This document shows, piece by piece, positions 49,935-57,176 of a DNA stretch of 64,000 nucleotides. Origin of the DNA: Plantactinospora sp039889035 (GTDB lineage Bacteria > Actinomycetota > Actinomycetes > Mycobacteriales > Micromonosporaceae); NCBI GenBank assembly GCA_039889035.1, contig JBDQQY010000001.1:62001-126000 (forward strand), written 5' to 3'. The notes beneath the pieces were generated by a model that was not told the origin of the DNA, searched no databases, and saw nothing but the letters and a program-made list of their open reading frames with translations. Every line of letters begins with the position of its first letter. Position 1 is the first letter of the stretch. Both the position numbers and the translations under genes were made by a program.

Positions 49935-50912
49935 TCAACGTCCTCCGGTCACGTGGCGGTACTGCTTCTCGACCTGGCGGGCCGGGACGACCCGGTCGAG
50001 GAACATCAGCGAGTCCATCCGGCAGTCGCAGGGGTTCTGCTCCCGGGTGTCCTGCGGGAAACTGCCGCCGATCTTGATGCCCCGGGGGTCGGTGGTGGTG
50101 GCGCGGTGCCGGCCCGGCCCGGCGACCTGCCACGGGTCGTCGGACCGGGTGTAGAAGCCGTCCAGCGGCCGGCCGTTGCGGTAGAGCGCCAGGCTGCCGT
50201 CGGTGAAGTCGAAGGTGGCGGCGAGAAACACCCACTCACCGACCGGCAGCAGGGTCCGCCAGTCGGCGGCCGCCGCGAAGGTCTGCGACTCACCGCCGTC
50301 CAGCCGCCGGCCGAGGGCGACCAGCCGCAGTTCACCGTCGACGGTGATGAGTTCGAGCAGCGCCCGCACGGCATGCCCGTCGGAGTCGCCGGTGAGTACC
50401 CCGGCCAGCCCGATCGCGTTGAACCGGTCGCCGGGGTCGGCGGTGTTGGAGTTGGGCGCCGGCCCGTCGCCGAGCATCTTGAACCAGCCGAGCACGCTCG
50501 CCCCGGCCGCGCCGTTGAACGCGTGCAGGCTGGGCAGCCCGGTCGGTGCGTGGACGCCGGCCTTCCAGTCGTCGTTGCCGGCCACCGCCGGATCGACCTG
50601 CCGGGTCTGCACCGCCCGGCCGCTGCCCCGATGGGCCCGGTCCGGCACCCGCATCGCGGCACCCCCGTTGACCAGGTCGAGGGTGGTGCCGGAGCGGCCC
50701 AGGTCGCGTTCCCGGGCGGGGTCGCCGCGCAGCGGGTGGTCGAAGTCGTAGTACGCGACCAGCCGGTGCCGCAGTTCGGGGTGGACGGCGCGGTGGCGGT
50801 CGCCGTGCCCCTGGGCCGGTGTCGCCGTACCGGTCGTCGCCAGCAGCCCGGCCAGGGCGGCGGCGGTGGTGGCGAGGACGGCGTGTCGCAGTCTCGGTCC
50901 TGGTCTCGGCAT
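49935..50912 (-). CDS. Secreted LamG/concanavalin-like protein
   Basis: A 325-residue exported protein. The signal peptide is RHAVLATTAAALAGLLATTGTATPAQG. The mature part is a LamG-type jelly roll: LVAYYDFDHPLRGDPARERDLGRSGTTLDLVNGG, ASVLGWFKMLGDGP, WVFLAATFDFTDGSLALYRNGRPLDGFY and IKIGGSFPQDTREQNPCDCRMDSLMFLDRVV. It probably binds a carbohydrate. The ATG at 50912 has GAGAGG upstream. It precedes the sugar-dehydrogenase-like gene, and the two may form a small operon for extracellular sugar handling. Confidence 0.85.
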   Translation of the reverse strand: MPRPGPRLRHAVLATTAAALAGLLATTGTATPAQGHGDRHRAVHPELRHRLVAYYDFDHPLRGDPARERDLGRSGTTLDLVNGGAAMRVPDRAHRGSGRAVQTRQVDPAVAGNDDWKAGVHAPTGLPSLHAFNGAAGASVLGWFKMLGDGPAPNSNTADPGDRFNAIGLAGVLTGDSDGHAVRALLELITVDGELRLVALGRRLDGGESQTFAAAADWRTLLPVGEWVFLAATFDFTDGSLALYRNGRPLDGFYTRSDDPWQVAGPGRHRATTTDPRGIKIGGSFPQDTREQNPCDCRMDSLMFLDRVVPARQVEKQYRHVTGGR

Positions 50913-50973
50913 CGCGTACACCTCTCTGTGCGTCGCGGCGAGGTGGCACCGGGCGGGTCGACCCGGCGCGGCA

Positions 50974-51780
50974 CTAACCGGTGTGCTCGCTGGTGCCGTC
51001 GTCACCCGCCTGGTCGGTGGAGGTCCGGGCCGCCGTGCCGGCGGCGGGTGGCGTCTCGCCCGGCCGGCCGCCGAGATAGAGGTCGCCGAGCTGCGGGTCG
51101 GCCAGCAGCTCGGCCGCCGGCCCGGAGATGTGCACCCGACCGAGGTCGAGCACGCAGCCGAGGTCGGCGGTCTCCAGCGCCCGCCGGGCGTTCTGCTCGA
51201 CCAGCAGCACCGCCGTGCCGGCGTCGCGCATCCGGACGACCTGCTCGAAGACCGTGCTGGTCGCCCTCGGGTCCAGCCCCATCGACGGCTCGTCGAGCAG
51301 CACCACCCGGGGTTCGACCATCAGCGACCGGGCGAACTCGACCTGTTTCTGCTGCCCGCCGGAGAGCAGCCCGGCGAGGGTGTCCCAGCGCTGCCCGACC
51401 ACCGGGAAGAGGTCCCGGACGAAGTCGGCCCGCCGCGCCAGCAGCGAGGAGTCCCGCAGGGTGTAGCCGCCGAGCAGCACGTTCTCGGCCACCGTCATCT
51501 CCCGGAAGACGCTGTGCCCCTGGAGCACGTGCGCCACCCCGGCGGCGAGCATCCGCTGCGGCCCGTGGCCGGTGACGTCGACCCCGCCGACGAGGATCCG
51601 GCCGGACCGTGGCTTGAGCAGCCCGCTGGCCACCTTGAGCACCGTCGACTTGCCGGCACCGTTGGGACCGACGAGGCAGACGACGGTGCCGGGTTCGACC
51701 GAGACGGAGAGCCCGCGCAGCACCGGGGCCGCCCGCCCGTACCCGGCCTGGACGTCGACGAGTTCGATCTCAGACGCCAA
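50974..51780 (-). CDS. LivF-like ATPase of importer 2
   Basis: A 268-residue ATPase with Walker A GPNGAGKST, LivF region LQGHSVFREMTVAENVLLGGY, signature LSGGQQKQVEFARSL and Walker B VVLLDEPSMGLDP. The start is a TTG at 51780 overlapping the livG end by 11 bases; no ATG or GTG precedes the conserved fold. The C-terminal 25 residues are Thr/Gly-rich and non-conserved. It is the last gene of the operon. Confidence 0.9.
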   Translation of the reverse strand: MASEIELVDVQAGYGRAAPVLRGLSVSVEPGTVVCLVGPNGAGKSTVLKVASGLLKPRSGRILVGGVDVTGHGPQRMLAAGVAHVLQGHSVFREMTVAENVLLGGYTLRDSSLLARRADFVRDLFPVVGQRWDTLAGLLSGGQQKQVEFARSLMVEPRVVLLDEPSMGLDPRATSTVFEQVVRMRDAGTAVLLVEQNARRALETADLGCVLDLGRVHISGPAAELLADPQLGDLYLGGRPGETPPAAGTAARTSTDQAGDDGTSEHTG

Positions 51781-52537
51781 GGTACGCCCCCAGCACCCGC
51801 TCGTCGGAGCGGATCACCGACGGCGGCCCCTCGGCGATCGGCCGCCCCCGGTCGAACACCACGACGTGGTCGCTGATGCTCATCACCAGGTCCATGTTGT
51901 GCTCGACGATCACGAAGGTCCTCCCCTCGGCGTTGAGCTCGCGCACCAGGGCGCCGATCCGGTCCAGCAGGGCCGGGTTGACCCCGCCGGCCGGCTCGTC
52001 CAGCAGTACGGTCTCCGGACCGCTCATCAGCACCCCGGCGAGTTCCAGCAGCTTCTGCTGCCCCCAGGACATGTTCCGGGCCTCGACGTCGGCCAGGTGC
52101 TCGATGCCGAGCCGGGTCAGCCAGCCCCGGGCCCGGTCCAGCTCGGCGCGGCGCCGGGCGCCCCGCAACTGGCTCCAGAACCCGTCGGGTCGGGCCGCCG
52201 CGAGGACGTTGTCCAGGGCCGACATCCGGGGGAAGACCCGGCAGAGCTGGAAGGTACGCCCGATGCCGGCCCGGGCGATCACGTGCGGGCTCCGCCGGGT
52301 GATGTCCTCGCCCCGGTACGACGTCCGCCCGCTGTCCGGCCGGATCATCCCGGTGACGCAGTTGAAGAAGGTCGTCTTGCCGGAGCCGTTCGGCCCGATC
52401 AGCGCGTTGACCTGCCCGTGCCGGAACGTCACGGTGGCCGCGTCCAGCGCGGTCACCCCGCCGAACGCCTTGGTCAGCCCCGTCGTCGCCAGGCTGCCCG
52501 TGCCGGTCGTCGCCGGGCCGGTCGGCTGCCCGGTCAC
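51770..52537 (-). CDS. LivG-like ATPase of importer 2
   Basis: A 255-residue ATPase with Walker A GPNGSGKTT, GRTFQLCRVFPRMSALDNVL, LivG insertion FWSQLRGARRRAELDRAR, signature MSWGQQKLLELAGVL (the canonical SGG replaced by SWG) and Walker B TVLLDEPAGGVNP. The GTG at 52537 overlaps the livM stop (GTGA) and has GGAGGAGCGG upstream. The frame is open further upstream but overlaps livM there. Confidence 0.93.
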   Translation of the reverse strand: MTGQPTGPATTGTGSLATTGLTKAFGGVTALDAATVTFRHGQVNALIGPNGSGKTTFFNCVTGMIRPDSGRTSYRGEDITRRSPHVIARAGIGRTFQLCRVFPRMSALDNVLAAARPDGFWSQLRGARRRAELDRARGWLTRLGIEHLADVEARNMSWGQQKLLELAGVLMSGPETVLLDEPAGGVNPALLDRIGALVRELNAEGRTFVIVEHNMDLVMSISDHVVVFDRGRPIAEGPPSVIRSDERVLGAYLGV

Positions 52538-53718
52538 GACCGCTCCTCCGCCGACCGTCCGTCGGGGGCGCCGACGGGAACTCCGGCCGCCGGGTCGACC
52601 GCCGGGCCATCGTCTGGTCGGGTGGGGTCCCGGTCGCGCAACTCGGCCGCGGTCACCTCGCGGATCGAACTCTGCGCCGGCCGCAGAAACCGGTCGAGCA
52701 GGGCGCCCACCGCCGGCAGTACCCCGTCGGGCATGAACATCACCACCAGGGCCAGCAACAGGCCGGTGGCGACCAGATGCAGCGGGGTGTTGCCGAACTC
52801 CACCTTGAAGTACTCCAGTCCGATCCCGACGACGAGCGCGCCGACCAGCGGACCGAAGAGCTGGCGTACCCCGCCGAGCAGCGCCATCAGCACCAGGTAG
52901 GAGCCGGTCAGGATGGAGAACTGGAAGACCGGGTCGAGGTCGCCGAACCAGAGCGCGTAGAGGCCGCCGGCCAGGCCGGTGAAGCCGGCCGACACCACGA
53001 AGACCACCAGCTTGTACCCGAAGGTCGGGGTACCCAGCGACTCCGCCTTGTCCTCGTCCTCCCGGATCGCCTTGAGGCCGAGCCCGAAGCGGGACCGGTC
53101 GACCAGCCACCAGACCAGCAGCGCGACCGCGAGCAGGGCGGCGAAGAGATAGAAGAAGACCCGGTGGTGCTCGGGCCGGAGCAGGCCCGGGAACGGGCGC
53201 GGCACGACCAGCCCGCGCGACCCGCCGGTGAACGACGCCCAGCTCTGGAAGACCAGCAGCAGGATCAGCACCAGCGCGATCGACACGATCACGAACGACG
53301 CCCCGCGCACCCGCAGCGCGGCGTACCCGACCGGGACCGCGAAGGCCGCGACCAGCAGCGCCGCCGCGGCGAGCGCGACGAAGCTCGGCAGTCCGGCCCG
53401 GACCACCAGCAGGCCGGTGGTGTAGCCGCCGAGCCCGGCCAGCGCGCCGTGCCCGAGCGAGATGTACCCGGTGAACCCGCCGACGAAGTTCCACGACGTC
53501 GACAGCACCGCGTAGTTCAGCACGACGACGCCGGCCGACAGGATGTACGGGTTCGGCGCCCAGGACGGAAACGAGAGCACGGCGGCGGCGACGGCCAGGA
53601 TCGCGGCCACCCGGAGCAGCCCGGCCTTCCGCCCCACCGCCCGGTTTCCGGGTGTCGACCCGGCCGGCCCGGCCCCCGGCGCCGTTGCCGTCGTGGGAAG
53701 GTCAGAAGCGCTGGGCAA
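52534..53718 (-). CDS. LivM-like permease of importer 2
   Basis: A 394-residue permease. Around ten helices include LivM features STSWNFVGGFTGYISLGHGALAGLGGYTTGLL and LKAIREDEDKAESLGTPTFGYKLVVFVVSAGFTGLAGGLYALWFG. The start is a TTG at 53718 with a strong GGAGGT just upstream, overlapping the livH stop. Long hydrophilic tails at both ends (Pro/Ala-rich N-terminus, Asp/Pro-rich C-terminus) are not conserved. Confidence 0.92.
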   Translation of the reverse strand: MPSASDLPTTATAPGAGPAGSTPGNRAVGRKAGLLRVAAILAVAAAVLSFPSWAPNPYILSAGVVVLNYAVLSTSWNFVGGFTGYISLGHGALAGLGGYTTGLLVVRAGLPSFVALAAAALLVAAFAVPVGYAALRVRGASFVIVSIALVLILLLVFQSWASFTGGSRGLVVPRPFPGLLRPEHHRVFFYLFAALLAVALLVWWLVDRSRFGLGLKAIREDEDKAESLGTPTFGYKLVVFVVSAGFTGLAGGLYALWFGDLDPVFQFSILTGSYLVLMALLGGVRQLFGPLVGALVVGIGLEYFKVEFGNTPLHLVATGLLLALVVMFMPDGVLPAVGALLDRFLRPAQSSIREVTAAELRDRDPTRPDDGPAVDPAAGVPVGAPDGRSAEERS

Positions 53719-54589
53719 GCCGACCTCCGAAGAATCCCTGCGGGCGGAACGCCAGCGTCGCGAAGAGCGCGAGATAGAAGATGGTCTGGGCCCAGGTGGT
53801 GCCGAGCGGGATCTGCAACAGGCTCTGCATCAGCCCGAGCAGCATCGCGGCGATCGCCGCCCCCGGGACGCTGCCCAGCCCGCCGACCACGATGATCGCC
53901 ATCAGTGGACCGATCCAGTGCCAGTGCAGCGACGGGTAGATGGTGGTGTCCAGGGCCAGCGCCGTACCGCCGACGGCGGCGGTGGCGAGCCCGACGCCGA
54001 AGCCGAAGCCGGCGATCCGGTCGGTGTCGATCCCGATCAGCCGGGCGGCGTCCCGGTGCTGGATCGTCGCGCGCAGCGCCCAGCCGAACCTGGTCCGCTT
54101 CAGCAGCAGGTACAGCGTCAGCAGTGCCACGGCGGCGAGCCCGAACGCGACCAGTTTGACCACCGCGATCCGGGCGCCGAAGAGGCCGAGGCTGGCCGAG
54201 CCGTAACCGAGCTGGATCCGCCGCTGGGTGCCGGTGAAGGCATAGCCGAGCAGCCCCTCGATCAGCACGGCGATCGCGAAGGTGAGCAGCACCGACATCA
54301 TGGTCAGGGTCACCGGACGCAGCCGGGCCAGCAGCAGCCGCTGGAGCAGCACGCCGAGGCCGAAGAAGAGTGGGACGGTGACGACCATCGACAGCAGCGG
54401 GTCGACGCCCAGCCTGGCGTGCGACCACCAGGCAAGGTAGGCGGCCAGGATGAGGAACGCCGAGTGGGCGATCATCACCACCCGCATGATGCCGAAGTAG
54501 AGCGTCAGGCCGGCTGCCAGGAGGGCGTACAGCCCACCCAGCAGCAGGCCCAGGATGACGCTCTGGAAGAGCAGGGCGCCGGACGGCAT
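53702..54589 (-). CDS. LivH-like permease of importer 2
   Basis: A 295-residue permease with about eight helices. LivH hallmarks are LLLGGLYALLAAGLTLYFGIMRVVMIAHSAFLILAAYLA and GWALRATIQHRDAARLIGIDTDRIAGFGFGVGLATAAVGGTALAL in segments. The ATG at 54589 has GAGGTAACGG upstream. It follows the binding-protein gene by eight bases and overlaps livM by 17. Confidence 0.94.
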   Translation of the reverse strand: MPSGALLFQSVILGLLLGGLYALLAAGLTLYFGIMRVVMIAHSAFLILAAYLAWWSHARLGVDPLLSMVVTVPLFFGLGVLLQRLLLARLRPVTLTMMSVLLTFAIAVLIEGLLGYAFTGTQRRIQLGYGSASLGLFGARIAVVKLVAFGLAAVALLTLYLLLKRTRFGWALRATIQHRDAARLIGIDTDRIAGFGFGVGLATAAVGGTALALDTTIYPSLHWHWIGPLMAIIVVGGLGSVPGAAIAAMLLGLMQSLLQIPLGTTWAQTIFYLALFATLAFRPQGFFGGRLAQRF

Positions 54590-54597
54590 CCGTTACC

Positions 54598-55818
54598 TCA
54601 CCAGGCCGGCTTCGGGTAGACGATGTCGACTTCCTTCGCCTCGGTGGGCAGCACGATCTGGATCTGCCCGCCGACCCACTGCTGGATCATGTGCGCGCCC
54701 TGCGGCTTGCCGGTGGCGTCCCAGGTGAGCGGGCCGACGACGGTCTCCACCTTGTTGCCGCGGATCCAGTCGACCAGCTTCCGCTGGCACTCCCCCTGCT
54801 CGGCGCAGCCGGCGGCGGTGACGGCCGCCGCCACCACCTGGCCGGTGGTGTACGCGTTCGCCTCGTCCTCCTCCGGCGGTGAGCCGAACTGCTCGGTGTA
54901 CTTCTGCACGAACTCGACGTTGCTCGGATAGGGCGCCTTCTGCGTGTAGCCGGTCGGCGCCAGTATGCCCTCGGTCTTGTTGCCGATCGCGGCGGCGAAC
55001 TCGGGGCTGGTCGGCGCGGTCGAGAAGGCCGCCAGCTTGGGCTGGTAGTTGAGCTGTTGCAGGGCGACGATGAGGTTCACGCCGTCCTGGTACTGCGAGC
55101 CGCCCACCACCATGTCCGCCCGCGACGCCGCGATCTTGGCGGCGATGGTGCCGAAGTCGGTGGTGTTCGGCGGGTACACCTCGTTGACGACGGTACGCAC
55201 CCCGCCCGCCTCCAGCTTCGCCTTCAGCCCGTACGCGGTGCCCTGCGCGAACGGGTCGTCCATGGCGGCGTACGCGACGGTAGTCGGTCGCTGCCCGGGC
55301 GGCAGGCCCAGCAGGTATTCGGCGAGGTGGTTGTAGTGGTCGTCGGCGACCGCCGGCGCCGCGTAGAACAGGTTCTTGAAGCCCTGCGTGAAGACCTCCT
55401 TCGCCGCGCCGGCCGGCTCCACGAAGAGCATGCCGTACTCCTCGGCCACCCGGGCGGCCGGGACGACGAGGCGGGTCGAGAAGGGACCCACCACGATGTC
55501 CACGTTGTCCTGGCCGATCAACTGCTCGTAGTCGGCCACCACCCGGTCGGCGTTGGACTGGTCGTCGAGAATCTTCAGCTCGACCTGCCGGCCGAGCAGG
55601 CCACCCTTGTCGTTGGTGATCTTGGCCCAGGCCTCGTAGCCGCGTTGCACACCCTTGCCGGGCTCGGAGAAGTCCCCGGTCAGCGGGAGCGAGATCCCGA
55701 CCACGATCGGATCGTCGGAGGAACCCGACCCGCCGTCGTCGCCACAGCCCGCCAGCAGAAGTGCCACCGCCGCGCCGACGGCCGTTGCCCATCGTCCGCG
55801 TGTCGCTCGGGATGTCAT
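54598..55818 (-). CDS. Substrate-binding lipoprotein of Liv-type ABC importer 2
   Basis: A 406-residue lipoprotein with lipobox ALLLAGC after a basic start, then the branched-chain receptor fold: IVVGISLPLTGDFSEPGKGVQRGYEAWAKITNDKGGLLGRQVELKILDD. The ATG at 55818 has AAGGAG upstream; an in-frame start at 55875 would run through the operator and is rejected. It is the first gene of the operon and lies across a LacI-type double operator from a LacI regulator. This suggests that a sugar or nucleoside derivative, not an amino acid, is the inducer and perhaps the ligand. Confidence 0.92.
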   Translation of the reverse strand: MTSRATRGRWATAVGAAVALLLAGCGDDGGSGSSDDPIVVGISLPLTGDFSEPGKGVQRGYEAWAKITNDKGGLLGRQVELKILDDQSNADRVVADYEQLIGQDNVDIVVGPFSTRLVVPAARVAEEYGMLFVEPAGAAKEVFTQGFKNLFYAAPAVADDHYNHLAEYLLGLPPGQRPTTVAYAAMDDPFAQGTAYGLKAKLEAGGVRTVVNEVYPPNTTDFGTIAAKIAASRADMVVGGSQYQDGVNLIVALQQLNYQPKLAAFSTAPTSPEFAAAIGNKTEGILAPTGYTQKAPYPSNVEFVQKYTEQFGSPPEEDEANAYTTGQVVAAAVTAAGCAEQGECQRKLVDWIRGNKVETVVGPLTWDATGKPQGAHMIQQWVGGQIQIVLPTEAKEVDIVYPKPAW

Positions 55819-55842
55819 TCCTGACGCTCCTTCGCAGAGGTA

Positions 55843-55870
55843 ACGAAAGCGCTTACGGAAGCGCTTTCGT
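55843..55870. promoter_or_regulatory. Double LacI-type operator
   Basis: ACGAAAGCGCTT (55843-55854) and AAGCGCTTTCGT (55859-55870) are exact reverse complements separated by ACGG. Each half contains the palindrome AAGCGCTT, the canonical LacI/PurR core, with the two centres 12 bases apart, about one helical turn. The site lies between the importer 2 operon and the divergent LacI gene and overlaps the expected importer promoter. Confidence 0.85.
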
Positions 55871-55941
55871 ACCATAGGCTGTGGCCTGCGTCACCCGCAA
55901 TAGTTACCGCTACGGTCGTTGATGTTTCCCGGGAGTTGCCG

Positions 55942-56973
55942 ATGCCGAAGCCTGGCGGGCGGTTGCGCCTCGTCGACGTCGCCGAACGGGCCGGTGTGTC
56001 GCTGGCGACCGCCTCCCGGGCACTCGCCGGCCGGGACGGCGTCAGCCCGGCGGTCGCCGACCGGGTCCGGCAGGTCTCCCGGGAACTCGGCTACGTGGCC
56101 AACCCGTACGCCCGGACCCTGGCCGGCGGCGTCAGCTCGACCGTCGGACTCGTCGTGCACCAGGTCGACGACCCCTACTTCTCGGAGATAGCCGGCGGGG
56201 TCATCCAGGTCGCCGACGAACAGGGCCTGCTGGTGCAGATCTGCCACTCCGGCCGCGACCCCGAGCACGAGCTGCGGCAGTTGCGGCATCTCATCGCCCA
56301 GCGGGTCGGCATCGTCGTGATCGCCGGCTCGGGCTACGACGACCCACGGGTCCAGGCCGAGGCGCGGCGCGAACTGGCGGCGTACCAGAACCTGGGCGGG
56401 CGGGTCGCGGTGATCGGCCGGCATCCCCTCGGGGTGGACGCGGTGCTGCCCGACAACGAGGCCGGTGGGCGGGCCCTCGGCGAGCACCTGCTGGCGCTGG
56501 GCCACCGCCGGATCGCGGTCGCCGCCGCGACCGGTGGACTCACCACCGTCATCGACCGGCTCGCCGGAGTGGCGGCCGCGCTGCGCCGGCACGGGCTGAC
56601 CCTCGACGAGCTGCCCATCGTGCACACCGACTTCACCCGGGACGGGGGCCGGATCGCGGCCGAACGGATCCTGCGGGAGCATCCCGACACGACCGCGATC
56701 GTGGCGCTGAACGACTCGATGGCGATCGGGGTGCTCTCGACGCTGCGGGCGCACCGGGTCGGCGTACCGGAGCGGGTCTCGGTGGTCGGTTTCAACGACG
56801 TCTCGGTGGCCGCGGACCTCGCGCCCGGTCTCACCACCGTCCGGCTGCCGATGACCGACATGGGCCGGATGGCCCTGGAACTGGCCCTCAAGCCGCGCTC
56901 GAAGCGACCACGGCGCCGGCCGACCGGACACGCGCTGGTGATCCGCGACTCGACCGGGCCGGTGCCCGGCTGA
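55942..56973 (+). CDS. LacI-family transcriptional regulator
   Basis: A 343-residue regulator. The N-terminal HTH and hinge are LRLVDVAERAGVSLATASRALAGRDGVSPAVADRVRQVSRELGYVANPYARTLAGG in segments. A periplasmic-binding-like sensor follows (VGLVVHQVDDPYFSEIAGGVIQVADEQG, VALNDSMAIGVLSTLRAHRVGVPERVSVVGFNDV). The ATG at 55942 has GGGAG six bases upstream; a TTG at 55936 is too close to it. It is divergent from the Liv-type importer 2 and almost certainly represses it through the double AAGCGCTT operator. Confidence 0.94.
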   Translation: MPKPGGRLRLVDVAERAGVSLATASRALAGRDGVSPAVADRVRQVSRELGYVANPYARTLAGGVSSTVGLVVHQVDDPYFSEIAGGVIQVADEQGLLVQICHSGRDPEHELRQLRHLIAQRVGIVVIAGSGYDDPRVQAEARRELAAYQNLGGRVAVIGRHPLGVDAVLPDNEAGGRALGEHLLALGHRRIAVAAATGGLTTVIDRLAGVAAALRRHGLTLDELPIVHTDFTRDGGRIAAERILREHPDTTAIVALNDSMAIGVLSTLRAHRVGVPERVSVVGFNDVSVAADLAPGLTTVRLPMTDMGRMALELALKPRSKRPRRRPTGHALVIRDSTGPVPG

Positions 56974-57019
56974 CGCCGCCGGGCGGTTGCCCGCCACGTC
57001 CACCGGACGGATCCGACGC

Positions 57020-57072
57020 GCCTGCCGGGGTGCGCCGCGCGCGGTCACGACGCGGGCGGCACCCCGACAGGC
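57020..57072. terminator. Long hairpin between convergent lacI and FtsX-type genes
   Basis: GCCTG, CGGGGTG and CCGC on the left pair with GCGG, CACCCCG and CAGGC on the right, interrupted by one mismatch and a two-base bulge. Sixteen base pairs close a loop of about 17 bases. It lies midway between two convergent genes and probably terminates both. Confidence 0.6.
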
Positions 57073-57176
57073 GGACCGGACCTCCCTGCCGTGCCAGGTC
57101 ACGCCGCGCGGGGCCGTCCGGGCGCGGGTTCGGTCTGTCCGGGTGAAGGTTCTGGTCTGCCCGGCGCAGGTCCGGG

